NCBI RefSeq assembly: GCF_037971845.1
Contig: NZ_CP150227.1
Coordinates: forward strand, 6,696,001 to 6,760,000
Source of the DNA: Paenibacillus sp. FSL R5-0766
Lineage (GTDB): Bacteria; Bacillota; Bacilli; Paenibacillales; Paenibacillaceae
Reading direction: 5' to 3'
Length of the DNA stretch: 64,000 nucleotides
The notes under the pieces were generated by a model, which saw only the letters and a list, made by a program, of their open reading frames with translations, did no database searches and was not told where the DNA came from. Each line of letters starts with the position of its first letter. Positions within the stretch are counted from its first letter, which is position 1. Position numbers and translations under genes: made by a program. Shown in pieces: positions 16,386-24,032 of this stretch.

Positions 16386-18677
16386 ATGAAGAAAAACATG
16401 ATAACAGGTAGCAAACTTTGGTCCATCGCCATGATTACCAGCCTACTCGCCGCATGTAGTTCACCAGCAACCACAAGCACAACGGCCAATGCCGCAACGT
16501 CAACGACAGGAACAACCAAAACGGTATCTGTCAGCGAGCAAACTTCTGTAAAATACGCGGATCTGGTCTCTCTGGATGCGGACGATACCAATATTAGCTG
16601 GAGTGAGGCAGATTCCACAGCGATTAAACTGAACGGAACAACTGCAACCGTGACCGGTTCGGGCGCTAAAGCAGCGAATGGCTCAGTAACCATCTCGGAA
16701 GCAGGCACTTATGTACTTAGCGGTGAGCTAACGGATGGCCAGATCGTGGTTAACGTTGCCGATAAGGATACTGTGCATCTCGTATTAAACGGAGCAACCA
16801 TTCATGATAACGACAGCGCCGCGATCTACATTCAGAAGGCTGGTAAAGCGGTGATTACACTCGAAAAAGGAACCAAGAATACCGTTTCCGATGGTAAAAC
16901 GTATGTGTACGCCGACGCTACGACAGACGAGCCGGATGCTGCGATCTTCAGTAAAGCGGATCTTACATTCAATGGTGCAGGTCAATTGACCGTCACAGGT
17001 AACTATAATGAAGGTATTACGAGCAAGGATGATCTGAAGATCATTAGTGGTAGCATCAGCGTCAAAGCAGCCGATGACGGGATCAAAGGTAAAGATATGG
17101 TCGCCATTCAAGCGGGTACAATTACCATCGAAGCCGAAGGCGACGGCATTAAATCAACCAATGACACAGATACCACCAAAGGTTACGTTGCTATCGCAGG
17201 AGGTACCTTCGATATCCAAAGTGGCAACGATGGTATTCAAGCCGAAACCGCACTTGTTGCGGATGGCGGCACATACAACATTGTAACGGGCGGCGGTAGC
17301 GCCAATGCACCAGCCAAAGTAGAAGAAGGTCCGTTTGGCGGCGGTGGCGGTGGATGGGGTGGCGGCACACCTCCAACAGATATGGGCACACCACCAGATG
17401 GCGAACCTCCTGCGGATATGCCAGAGATGCCTAATAACAGCGGTACGAATGCAGGTACTTCTACGAACGGCGCTGCACCGTCCAATTCAACGAATCCAGC
17501 ACCATCCAACTCTGCCAACACAACAACAACAACAACAACGGATAACAATGCCGATGCGGACACTGCAACTACAGCAACCGAGTCCACAAGCGCCAAAGCA
17601 CTCAAAGCAGGTACAGACCTCACGGTTAATGGCGGTACGTATACCATTGATTCCATGGATGATTCCCTGCACAGCAACAATAACGTGACAGTTAACGACG
17701 GAACATTCAACATCGAATCCGGTGATGACGGCATTCATGCCGATCAGGCCCTGACGATTAACGGCGGAACCATTACGATTGTGAAGAGCTACGAAGGGCT
17801 TGAAGGGGCAATCATCACCCTGAACGATGGGGATGTAGATGTAACGGCATCCGATGATGGTGTCAATGCTGCAGGTGGCGAGACGGAAACAGCTGCGAAT
17901 ACAGCAACCGATGCAACAACGACATCGAACATCTCTGTAACCGAAACGACAGGTACAACCTCGACTACCGATCAGGCATCCCAAGGTACAGCTACTACTC
18001 AGCAAGGACGTGGACCGGGCGGTATGGGCGGTGCGGCAGCGAGCAATAACGAGTTCCACATTAACGGCGGCTCCCTCACTGTGAACGCAGGTGGTGACGG
18101 ACTGGATTCCAATGGTTCCATTAACATGACTGGTGGTACGGTTATTGTGAACGGACCAACGGATAACGGCAACGGAGCATTGGATTATGACGGTACATTT
18201 GAAATCAGCGGTGGATACCTCGTGGCTGCCGGAAGCTCTGGTATGGCACAAGGAACATCCGATACGTCTACGCAAAATACCATTGTGATGACATTCCCTG
18301 CAACGCAAAAAGCTGGAACACTTGTACATGTACAAGATAGCGAAGGCAACAACATTCTGACATTCGCTCCGGCAAAAGATTATCAAACCGTGGTTGTCAG
18401 CTCCCCGGATCTTGCGAAAGATGGTTCATACGTGATCTACTCCGGTGGTACGTCTACAGGTAAAGCGGTAGATGGACTCTACACAGACGGTACGTATAGC
18501 GGTGGAACTCAAGTGGTTGCCTTCCAATCGACAAGCAATGTAACTTGGGTCAATGAATCTGGTGTAACCACTGCCAATTCAGGTATGGGTGGTCCAGGAG
18601 GAGGCCGTGGTCAAGGCGGATTTGGAGGCGGCAGAAACAGATCCCAATCCGGTACAGATACAGATACAAGTCAATAA
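16386..18677 (+). CDS. Cthe_2159-type carbohydrate-binding beta-helix lipoprotein
   Basis: The 763-residue exported protein starts with a lipoprotein signal (LLAAC lipobox at about residues 18-22). The mature part is rich in repeated strand-turn units such as ADDGIKGKD, GDGIKSTND, GNDGIQAET, GDDGIHADQ and GGDGLDSNG, the pattern of the Cthe_2159 family. That family's founder binds cellulose and pectin and has a calcium-binding beta-helix. Low-complexity inserts (Gly/Pro-rich near 320-350, Thr/Asn/Ala-rich near 355-400) and a Gly-rich tail suggest linkers or repeat expansion. It is the third gene of the operon, 27 bases after DUF4956, with AAGGGAA before the ATG. Ligand here is unknown. Confidence 0.87.
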   Translation: MKKNMITGSKLWSIAMITSLLAACSSPATTSTTANAATSTTGTTKTVSVSEQTSVKYADLVSLDADDTNISWSEADSTAIKLNGTTATVTGSGAKAANGSVTISEAGTYVLSGELTDGQIVVNVADKDTVHLVLNGATIHDNDSAAIYIQKAGKAVITLEKGTKNTVSDGKTYVYADATTDEPDAAIFSKADLTFNGAGQLTVTGNYNEGITSKDDLKIISGSISVKAADDGIKGKDMVAIQAGTITIEAEGDGIKSTNDTDTTKGYVAIAGGTFDIQSGNDGIQAETALVADGGTYNIVTGGGSANAPAKVEEGPFGGGGGGWGGGTPPTDMGTPPDGEPPADMPEMPNNSGTNAGTSTNGAAPSNSTNPAPSNSANTTTTTTTDNNADADTATTATESTSAKALKAGTDLTVNGGTYTIDSMDDSLHSNNNVTVNDGTFNIESGDDGIHADQALTINGGTITIVKSYEGLEGAIITLNDGDVDVTASDDGVNAAGGETETAANTATDATTTSNISVTETTGTTSTTDQASQGTATTQQGRGPGGMGGAAASNNEFHINGGSLTVNAGGDGLDSNGSINMTGGTVIVNGPTDNGNGALDYDGTFEISGGYLVAAGSSGMAQGTSDTSTQNTIVMTFPATQKAGTLVHVQDSEGNNILTFAPAKDYQTVVVSSPDLAKDGSYVIYSGGTSTGKAVDGLYTDGTYSGGTQVVAFQSTSNVTWVNESGVTTANSGMGGPGGGRGQGGFGGGRNRSQSGTDTDTSQ

Positions 18678-18734
18678 TCTTCATAAAATCATAAAGGATT
18701 TTACTCTACATCCATTATGAAAATAGGTACTAAA

Positions 18735-18776
18735 AAATCCACAAGTAGATGTCTCATACACATCACTTGTGGATTT
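18735..18776 (+). terminator. Terminator after the Cthe_2159-type gene
   Basis: AAATCCACAAGT (18735-18746) pairs perfectly with ACTTGTGGATTT (18765-18776), with an inner GATGT/ACATC pairing. A modest T-rich tail follows. It also marks the change to AT-rich DNA. Confidence 0.8.
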
Positions 18777-19001
18777 CATTTGTTTCAAGAAAAAACATTA
18801 TAAATTTATAATCCAAACTGAAAAAAATGGTATAATTGAAAACATAAGAAAAAAATTAAGGGACCAGATCCATTCTGCTTTCTCTCAAAGAAAATCGCAG
18901 AATATTTCAAGTCCCGTGTCTAGTTTAGCTATATATATCTTATTATATGCCATTTTCTCAAATATGCAACATCCAATTTAAAATAAATAGGAGTGTGTTT
19001 A

Positions 19002-20849
19002 ATGTATAAAATTAACTCTATACAAGGTTATAGTCCGACACTCTTGCCTCATCAAGCTTATTTCATACATAGGTGGGGAGAACTATTTGAGAAAAGTCCT
19101 CTTCATTACAGAAAATTATCGTATCCTTGTGTACGGGCAGTTTTAAAAGAAGCTGTTCAAATCGTTGAGAATTATAAAACAGAGGTTTTATATGAGCACA
19201 ATGTATTTGAAATTTTTTCTGAAGTTACTTCTACTTTGAGAAGGAATAAAATATTTGAAAGTCGATACAAAGAAGACTGGAGCCTTGTTATAGGCAGGTT
19301 AGAGCTGTTCTTGACTGAAAAAGAATCTTTCCTACAACATGTAAATCGGCTAGATAAACATCGCATGTTAGAACTTCCACTTACTCTGATTAAAGGTCTA
19401 TTAAATAAACTTGAAAATACAAACATTCCTAAATTGTATGTAGAGTTACTGTCCCAAGATCTGTCCAAGCCCTCGTTATCTTTTGAGCAAATCGATAATT
19501 ATTTAGAGTTGTTAATGAGTGAACTTATATTTGAAGGCCACCATAAGCAGTACTTATATAGGTGGGGACAAGGCGTACTTGTCAGTGATGGAGAAATAAG
19601 CTTCCTGAAAAAATTAGAACGGATTTCTGAATTAGGTATCAAGAATAGAAGGAATTTCGAATGTTTTATCCCCCTTCGACTGCCAGACGGTTACAATAGT
19701 CTAATCGGAACGGATGGACCATTAACTTTTTTTGATGATCCTGATCGCGCCAGACTGATGATGGACGAGGTTTACGATGTGCACCAAGTTCATGAAGCCC
19801 CTATCATTGAATTTTTTAAAAAGGATACTCATATTGCACGCATAAAGTTAAGTGCAACAGATGAAGTTGCCGCAATAAATACAGCCAGAGAAGAACTTAG
19901 TTCTATAACAAGGTTATTTACGCTTGAAAACCGTCACAAACTTTATAATCCTGGGAATTTTACCCAGGCATTAGTATTTGATGTTAGCAGTAAAAAACTT
20001 AACACTGATCCTATTATAGAAGTTGCCCAGCACGGACTTCAGGTAACTCGAAACGATACATATATCAAAATTAACATGAGTTCAAAATCAACTGGAAAAT
20101 ATAAAGGACTGGATCAACTATTACAGTGGTGCCGTGTGATTCAGGATTCACCCAAAGAAACCGGATTAGTAGCTATGTGGAGTTTAATGGAATATCTCTT
20201 CATAACTGAACCTACGAATAAAAGGAAAGGCATTATTGAGTATGCTACTCCATATTTATCACAGTTTTATTTAAAAAGCCTCGTATTCAGGTCCAGAGAA
20301 CTCGTTAAGCAAAACCAGGCAGGAAATACAATTTTAAAACAATTCGTTCAAGAAAAACTCGGAGCTGATTCAATTGATAAAAAAAGTAAAGAGATCAAGC
20401 TTCATTACCTACTCCAGTTTATTGCAGAATATAAAAGCGAAGCTATTTCCGCGTTTCCTGAAGATTCTTTGAGCCAACGATATATCGGACTTCTAAACAA
20501 GTATATGCAGTTAAGAGGAAGAAAAATTTGGTTTCATGAATATTTAAATGAATTGGAAAAGCAGATTGAATGTGATTTATCTCGTGCATATAGATTGAGG
20601 AATATTTTAACACACCAAGCATATGTGGATAATTTTTTTTTCGAAGAGATCTATGAAAGAATTTCTTTTTATTTAAAGCTAATTTTGGATGACATATTAT
20701 ACTCCATGTCATTACAACCAGATAATTCATTGCACCAATTGGTTAAGATTAAAAAAGAAAGCTATAAAGATTATAAAAAATTAATTACCGGTATAGATAA
20801 AGTTACATCCTATAAAGACCTGCTTAGAACAAAATCTTTACTCATATAG
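19002..20849 (+). CDS. HEPN-like large protein in an AT-rich island, possible anti-phage factor
   Basis: The 615-residue protein is not recognised as a whole. Near its C-terminus it has YRLRNILTH (R533 to H538), matching the R-x4-H motif of HEPN ribonucleases. A tryptophan-containing helix before it, MWSLMEYLF (from about 392), resembles the first helix of ApeA-type HEPN domains. The N-terminal 350 residues are helical with an acidic DD-rich patch near 245-255 and no clear domain. The gene is far more AT-rich than its neighbours and is bounded by a terminator upstream and an inverted-repeat remnant downstream, which suggests horizontal transfer. ATG 19002 is chosen because TAGGAG precedes it by 8 bases; a GTG at 18993 lies within that site. 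RNase or defence activity is inferred. Confidence 0.62.
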   Translation: MYKINSIQGYSPTLLPHQAYFIHRWGELFEKSPLHYRKLSYPCVRAVLKEAVQIVENYKTEVLYEHNVFEIFSEVTSTLRRNKIFESRYKEDWSLVIGRLELFLTEKESFLQHVNRLDKHRMLELPLTLIKGLLNKLENTNIPKLYVELLSQDLSKPSLSFEQIDNYLELLMSELIFEGHHKQYLYRWGQGVLVSDGEISFLKKLERISELGIKNRRNFECFIPLRLPDGYNSLIGTDGPLTFFDDPDRARLMMDEVYDVHQVHEAPIIEFFKKDTHIARIKLSATDEVAAINTAREELSSITRLFTLENRHKLYNPGNFTQALVFDVSSKKLNTDPIIEVAQHGLQVTRNDTYIKINMSSKSTGKYKGLDQLLQWCRVIQDSPKETGLVAMWSLMEYLFITEPTNKRKGIIEYATPYLSQFYLKSLVFRSRELVKQNQAGNTILKQFVQEKLGADSIDKKSKEIKLHYLLQFIAEYKSEAISAFPEDSLSQRYIGLLNKYMQLRGRKIWFHEYLNELEKQIECDLSRAYRLRNILTHQAYVDNFFFEEIYERISFYLKLILDDILYSMSLQPDNSLHQLVKIKKESYKDYKKLITGIDKVTSYKDLLRTKSLLI

Positions 20850-20864
20850 TGAGGCTACTATCAA

Positions 20865-21069
20865 AAAAGATGAGACTTATCCAACGATTTCAACGAGGGC
20901 ACTGAAAAACTACCTCTATTTCGAAAACACCTAAACTTTAGGGCGCCGGCCAAATTATGACTCCTGAACGCGAAACGAGCCTTAGAAGCAATTCTAGAGG
21001 CTCGTTTTTTTGACGTTTTTTTATAAGAGACTTTTCCAGTGGCCTCCGATTCAACAGGACTCATCTTTT
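20865..21069. mobile_element. IS-like terminal-inverted-repeat remnant (MITE)
   Basis: The left end AAAAGATGAG (20865-20874) and right end CTCATCTTTT (21060-21069) are inverted repeats. Similarity continues inward in degenerate form: both ends hold a GTTGA-like, CG-AGG and CACTG-AAAA sequence when read in the same direction. No transposase is present. A 67-codon minus-strand frame inside has no protein-like features. The ends resemble those of IS1182-type elements as I remember them; this needs a database check. It lies 16 bases after the HEPN-like gene. Confidence 0.6.
20975..21011 (+). terminator. Terminator inside the inverted-repeat remnant
   Basis: ACGAGCC-TAGAA pairs with TTCTA-GGCTCGT, followed by a T7 run. 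It is well placed to end transcription of the HEPN-like gene. Confidence 0.8.
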
Positions 21070-21085
21070 GTTTCTACTACCCTAC

Positions 21086-21664
21086 TCAAAACGTGTAGAC
21101 ATACACCTTGGTGCGCAGGGCATCCCGGCATGTAATGGTGCGTAGCGGTTCTTTTCCTGGCAGCGCAAAACAGATGCTAATCACCTTGGCACCCGGTGGA
21201 AGCTCTCGATTGAACTTGTCCAGAAGCCGGGTCATGGCTCCCGGGAACAGATAACAAATCACACAATCTGCATGTTCATAGGAACTGGTGTAGATGTCTC
21301 CGCGCATGAAGCGCAACCTGCCCTTGAGAGAGTGCTTGTTTCCCTTGGCTCGACGTAAGCGAACACTGAGATAGGCAATTATTTGGGAAGACCATAAGGG
21401 GATGATCGAATTCTCAATCCCGGTCAGCCTTTTACCAGGGCAGTGTCTTACAACATCCAATCCCAATGCGCCCCATCCAGAGCCCGCTTCGAGCACATCC
21501 CCGTACCCTGGAATCCGGTTTACCTCCTGAATGACCACCTGTCTGACACGACTGGATGTGGGCATCGGGGAAATCCCGTTTTTCCAACTCACGAGTACGA
21601 TGGATATGACACCGATCAATGTCACCACGGCAATCAGCCATGGAATCAGGTAAATGATGAACAT
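21086..21664 (-). CDS. Membrane-anchored class I SAM methyltransferase
   Basis: The 192-residue protein has one N-terminal transmembrane helix (about 4-27) and then a Rossmann methyltransferase domain with motif I VLEAGSGWGALG. The later segment ADCVICYLFPGAMTRLLDKF and LPPGAKVISICFALPG resembles FAM173-type lysine methyltransferases. The substrate is unknown; the anchor suggests action at the membrane. AAAGGGATGAGTTC precedes the ATG. It follows the FHA/winged-helix regulator gene by 26 bases, so the two are probably one operon. Confidence 0.8.
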   Translation of the reverse strand: MFIIYLIPWLIAVVTLIGVISIVLVSWKNGISPMPTSSRVRQVVIQEVNRIPGYGDVLEAGSGWGALGLDVVRHCPGKRLTGIENSIIPLWSSQIIAYLSVRLRRAKGNKHSLKGRLRFMRGDIYTSSYEHADCVICYLFPGAMTRLLDKFNRELPPGAKVISICFALPGKEPLRTITCRDALRTKVYVYTF

Positions 21665-21690
21665 GAACTCATCCCTTTGTTATCACTCAT

Positions 21691-22362
21691 TCATTCCGGC
21701 ACATGAGGCTTCATATATACACCTTTTTTATAAACGGACTTGATGGTAAAGTGTACACCCAGCTTACGATTCGTCCGATAGATTAGCGAGTTAATCTCGT
21801 CGATCCCTACCGCTTCGCTCTCCAGCATACTACGCTCCGGCCACACCTGTGCCACAATCTGTTCCCTTGTCACAAAGTGGTCCAGTTGACTATACAGCAG
21901 CTTGAACAGCTGATACTCCTTCTTGGACAGCGGAATCTCCACTTCGCCGATCTGTACGGTTTGCAGGTGATCCAGTAAACGTACGCCCTCACCCAGCAGA
22001 TCCGACACACGATATTCCCTCGTCTCTCCAAGATCGCCTTCCGTGCGAAGCTGGATCAAGCCGTTCACCAACGTCAGGCTGTCTCCTTCACCAAACGGAT
22101 ATTTCTCATAGGGAACGAGGCGCTGCCCGTTCAGTTCGGTTCCATTTTTGCTATCCAGATCCTCGATCCATAACTGTTGCTGTACATCATAATGAATGCG
22201 GCAATGCCGCTTCGATATCATCTGATTATAAACAGACAAGTCCAATTCACTTCCGCCTGTGTAACGTCCCACCGTAATGGAGCGCCCCTGGCTTACATAA
22301 GCGAATGAGCCGTCACTTTCCTGTCCTGGCGTACGAATGACGATTTTTGCCGTCTCCCGCAT
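21691..22362 (-). CDS. FHA domain fused to winged-helix DNA-binding domain
   Basis: The 223-residue protein has an N-terminal FHA domain (about 8-105) with the phosphothreonine-binding pattern VGR...ISKRHC...DSKNGTELNG. A C-terminal OmpR/PhoB-type winged helix (about 130-220) shows LSKKEYQLFKLLY and YKKGVYM. It should be a DNA-binding regulator controlled by Ser/Thr phosphorylation rather than by an Asp receiver. The order FHA-then-HTH is the reverse of mycobacterial EmbR. No Ser/Thr kinase lies nearby. It is the first gene of an operon with the methyltransferase. The region upstream to 22494 holds no recognised gene. Confidence 0.87.
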   Translation of the reverse strand: MRETAKIVIRTPGQESDGSFAYVSQGRSITVGRYTGGSELDLSVYNQMISKRHCRIHYDVQQQLWIEDLDSKNGTELNGQRLVPYEKYPFGEGDSLTLVNGLIQLRTEGDLGETREYRVSDLLGEGVRLLDHLQTVQIGEVEIPLSKKEYQLFKLLYSQLDHFVTREQIVAQVWPERSMLESEAVGIDEINSLIYRTNRKLGVHFTIKSVYKKGVYMKPHVPE

Positions 22363-22494
22363 GTTATTCTCCCACCTTCAATGATCACTCACTCGATCTC
22401 TATAAACATTTCATAACAATAATGATAAATTCATCAGATTTGTTCCATTGTTTGCACCGCTATAGTTCAATATAGTGGTATACAGGAACGATTT

Positions 22495-22523
22495 TTGTTC
22501 GGTTCTACTCACTCTACTATACC
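22495..22523 (+). promoter_or_regulatory. Candidate sigma-A promoter for the 51-aa gene
   Basis: TTGTTC at 22495-22500 and TATACC at 22518-22523 are separated by 17 bases and lie about 70 bases before the small gene. Read by eye; both hexamers deviate from consensus. Confidence 0.35.
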
Positions 22524-22595
22524 AGACGTTGTGCTTTTTTTCTCATGACGGCCGGATGTCTACTTTAGCTCATTCAACAAGAGAGGTACCTTCCT

Positions 22596-22751
22596 ATGAA
22601 CAAAAAAAATGTTTTCATATACGTATTGCTCGCCTTTGCCCTGTCCATGACATTAACCGTGCTCTCCCGTATGAATGATGATCGCGGAGAATCACTGAAA
22701 GGCACATCAGCTGCCGAAACCTCATGGTTACAAATGAAGATCCAACCCTAA
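22596..22751 (+). CDS. Small single-span or secreted peptide, 51 aa
   Basis: A 51-codon gene not matched to any family I know. It starts MNKKNVFIYVLLAFALSM, a basic tip followed by a hydrophobic helix (about 5-23), then a charged, Ser/Thr-rich tail ending LQMKIQP. GAGAGG lies 9 bases before the ATG and a candidate promoter is at 22495. Signal peptide and membrane anchor are both possible. It lies divergent to the FHA regulator gene. Confidence 0.55.
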   Translation: MNKKNVFIYVLLAFALSMTLTVLSRMNDDRGESLKGTSAAETSWLQMKIQP

Positions 22752-22831
22752 GTCTACTCTATTATAACGTGATCTCCGCGCAAAACGTTTCACGAATGTC
22801 ATATTAGGCTAAGCCATAGACTCACATCAAT

Positions 22832-22874
22832 AAGGCCCCAGATTGCTGGTCACAGCAGCCCGGAGCCTCATTTT
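22832..22874 (+). terminator. Weak terminator-like hairpin after the 51-aa gene
   Basis: AAGGC and GCCT at the ends with an inner GCTG/CAGC stem, followed by CATTTT. The fold is imperfect. Confidence 0.5.
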
Positions 22875-22956
22875 GGATTGAAAAATAAAGCCGAAAGTAT
22901 AGATGATTGCATGATTTCAATCATAAACTGCCCGTACGTAAAACGGGTAATATGAT

Positions 22957-22994
22957 AAACTGATTTTACAGAAATCTGTAAAGTCAGTTTTTTT
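22957..22994 (+). terminator. Strong terminator hairpin directly upstream of the SMI1 gene
   Basis: CTGA-TTTTACAG pairs with CTGTAAA-TCAG, followed by a T7 run; GAGGAGGAGC, the ribosome site of the next gene, starts at the end of the T-run. A smaller hairpin CCCGT/ACGGG (22931-22947) precedes it. Either it insulates the SMI1 gene from upstream transcription, or it is an attenuator in that gene's own leader. Confidence 0.75.
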
Positions 22995-23011
22995 GAGGAG
23001 GAGCTATATAG

Positions 23012-23515
23012 ATGTTAATTAAAGCATTTAAGGAATGGTCGGACCAAAATGAAGGTCAGATTGAAATACTTGCTCCTACTGGGAAAACGACTGTTATGAA
23101 TAAATTCAAACCAAGTGCATCCGAAGATAAAATTAAAGAGCTTTCCGAGTATTTTTCTACTCCATTACCTCCAGATTACATAAGCTTTTTACGATTATGT
23201 AATGGAGCCTCCTTGTTCGAAGACCCCGAATATGGCGGGGAGAGCTTCTTATACTCAGCCCAAGATGTTATACATTACAATGAAGCATCAGATAATAAGA
23301 TTGTGGTCGCCAATATTCTTGATGATCGAATCCTAATAGATTTAGAGCTTTGGAGTTCAGGTAATGAGCAATATCTGTTGCTTTGTGAGAGTTTATATTC
23401 TGTTGAACATACGGGATCTTTTTACAGTAACTTTGAGACATGGTTAGAACGTTTTATAATCTCTCAAGGATCGAAGTTCTGGTATTGGAAAACAAAGCGT
23501 AGTTTTGAAGAATAA
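23012..23515 (+). CDS. SMI1/KNR4 (SUKH) family protein, probable toxin immunity protein
   Basis: The 167-residue soluble protein has the SUKH-fold pattern: ASEDKIKELSEYFSTPLPPD followed by YISFLRLCNGASLFE, then an acidic C-terminal half with tryptophans near the end (ETWLERFI, FWYWK). In bacteria such proteins usually neutralise nuclease or other toxins of contact-dependent systems. No toxin gene is adjacent. Coding sequence is clearly AT-richer than the flanking genes, suggesting acquisition. The ribosome site GAGGAGGAG begins immediately after a terminator-like hairpin. Confidence 0.82.
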   Translation: MLIKAFKEWSDQNEGQIEILAPTGKTTVMNKFKPSASEDKIKELSEYFSTPLPPDYISFLRLCNGASLFEDPEYGGESFLYSAQDVIHYNEASDNKIVVANILDDRILIDLELWSSGNEQYLLLCESLYSVEHTGSFYSNFETWLERFIISQGSKFWYWKTKRSFEE

Positions 23516-23571
23516 AAGATATGATCAGCAGTCTGACCCGTAATTATAGCTTAATTTGCGGAGGTGTGAGT

Positions 23572-23898
23572 ATGCTCGATGAAAGAGAGCTTCAAATTAA
23601 AGAGAGAATACAAGAAAGATACGATATTACGGAGCAAATATATTCAGCTTGGTTTACTGAAAATTCTGCGGTGCTTTTACCGAGTAATAGATTCTATCAA
23701 AAGGAAAACATAGAAAAGTACAGGGCAATTTCATATCTGCTAGACAGAGGATATATTGTTGCACAACCCGTAGAGAATGATCCGGAGACAGTTGCAGTAA
23801 CTATAACCCCTGACGGGATAGACTTCTATGAGCAAGGATATCTTAATGGAAAAGCAAACGGCTTTCAAGTCGTCGAAGAGATAAAGAACAAGGAATAA
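23572..23898 (+). CDS. Small hypothetical protein, possible winged-helix fold, 108 aa
   Basis: Not firmly recognised. The middle and end (AISYLLDRGYIVAQP, then VAVTITPDGIDFYEQGYL) look like a winged-helix recognition helix and wing, similar in style to YjcQ-type small proteins. Start is the ATG at 23572 with GGAGG 7 bases upstream; an ATG at 23521 would add 17 residues and contains that site. It follows the SMI1 gene by 56 bases, shares its low G+C, and is probably cotranscribed. It could be a second immunity factor or a regulator. Confidence 0.68.
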   Translation: MLDERELQIKERIQERYDITEQIYSAWFTENSAVLLPSNRFYQKENIEKYRAISYLLDRGYIVAQPVENDPETVAVTITPDGIDFYEQGYLNGKANGFQVVEEIKNKE

Positions 23899-23907
23899 AG
23901 AATTGTG

Positions 23908-23945
23908 AAGGAACTCTGGATATGAAACACATCCGGAGTCCTTCC
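23908..23945. terminator. Terminator-like hairpin between convergent genes
   Basis: AAGGAACTCTGGAT pairs with ATCCGGAGTCCTT with two mismatches. There is no good T-run, so function is uncertain. Confidence 0.5.
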
Positions 23946-24032
23946 ATGTTAGTTCAAACAAGAACATACACCAGCAAGAACGTCCGTTCAAACCGCCCAC
24001 ACACATCATGGACTGGAATTAGAATCATTACA

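Noticed and set aside
17487..18386. 299-codon antisense frame in the Cthe_2159-type gene
   Set aside because: It mirrors the repetitive Thr/Asn/Gly codons; the composition is rich in Cys/Arg/Ile and no motif is present.
18769..18981. 70-codon frame before the HEPN-like gene
   Set aside because: It begins inside the terminator arm, lacks a ribosome site and is low-complexity AT-rich sequence.
20861..21064. 67-codon minus-strand frame in the inverted-repeat remnant
   Set aside because: It reads through both inverted ends and the internal terminator; it is a by-product of the element, not a gene.
22475..22678. 67-codon + frame overlapping the 51-aa gene
   Set aside because: It starts within the candidate promoter, has no ribosome site and a Cys/His-rich composition, whereas the 51-aa frame has a good site and a membrane helix.
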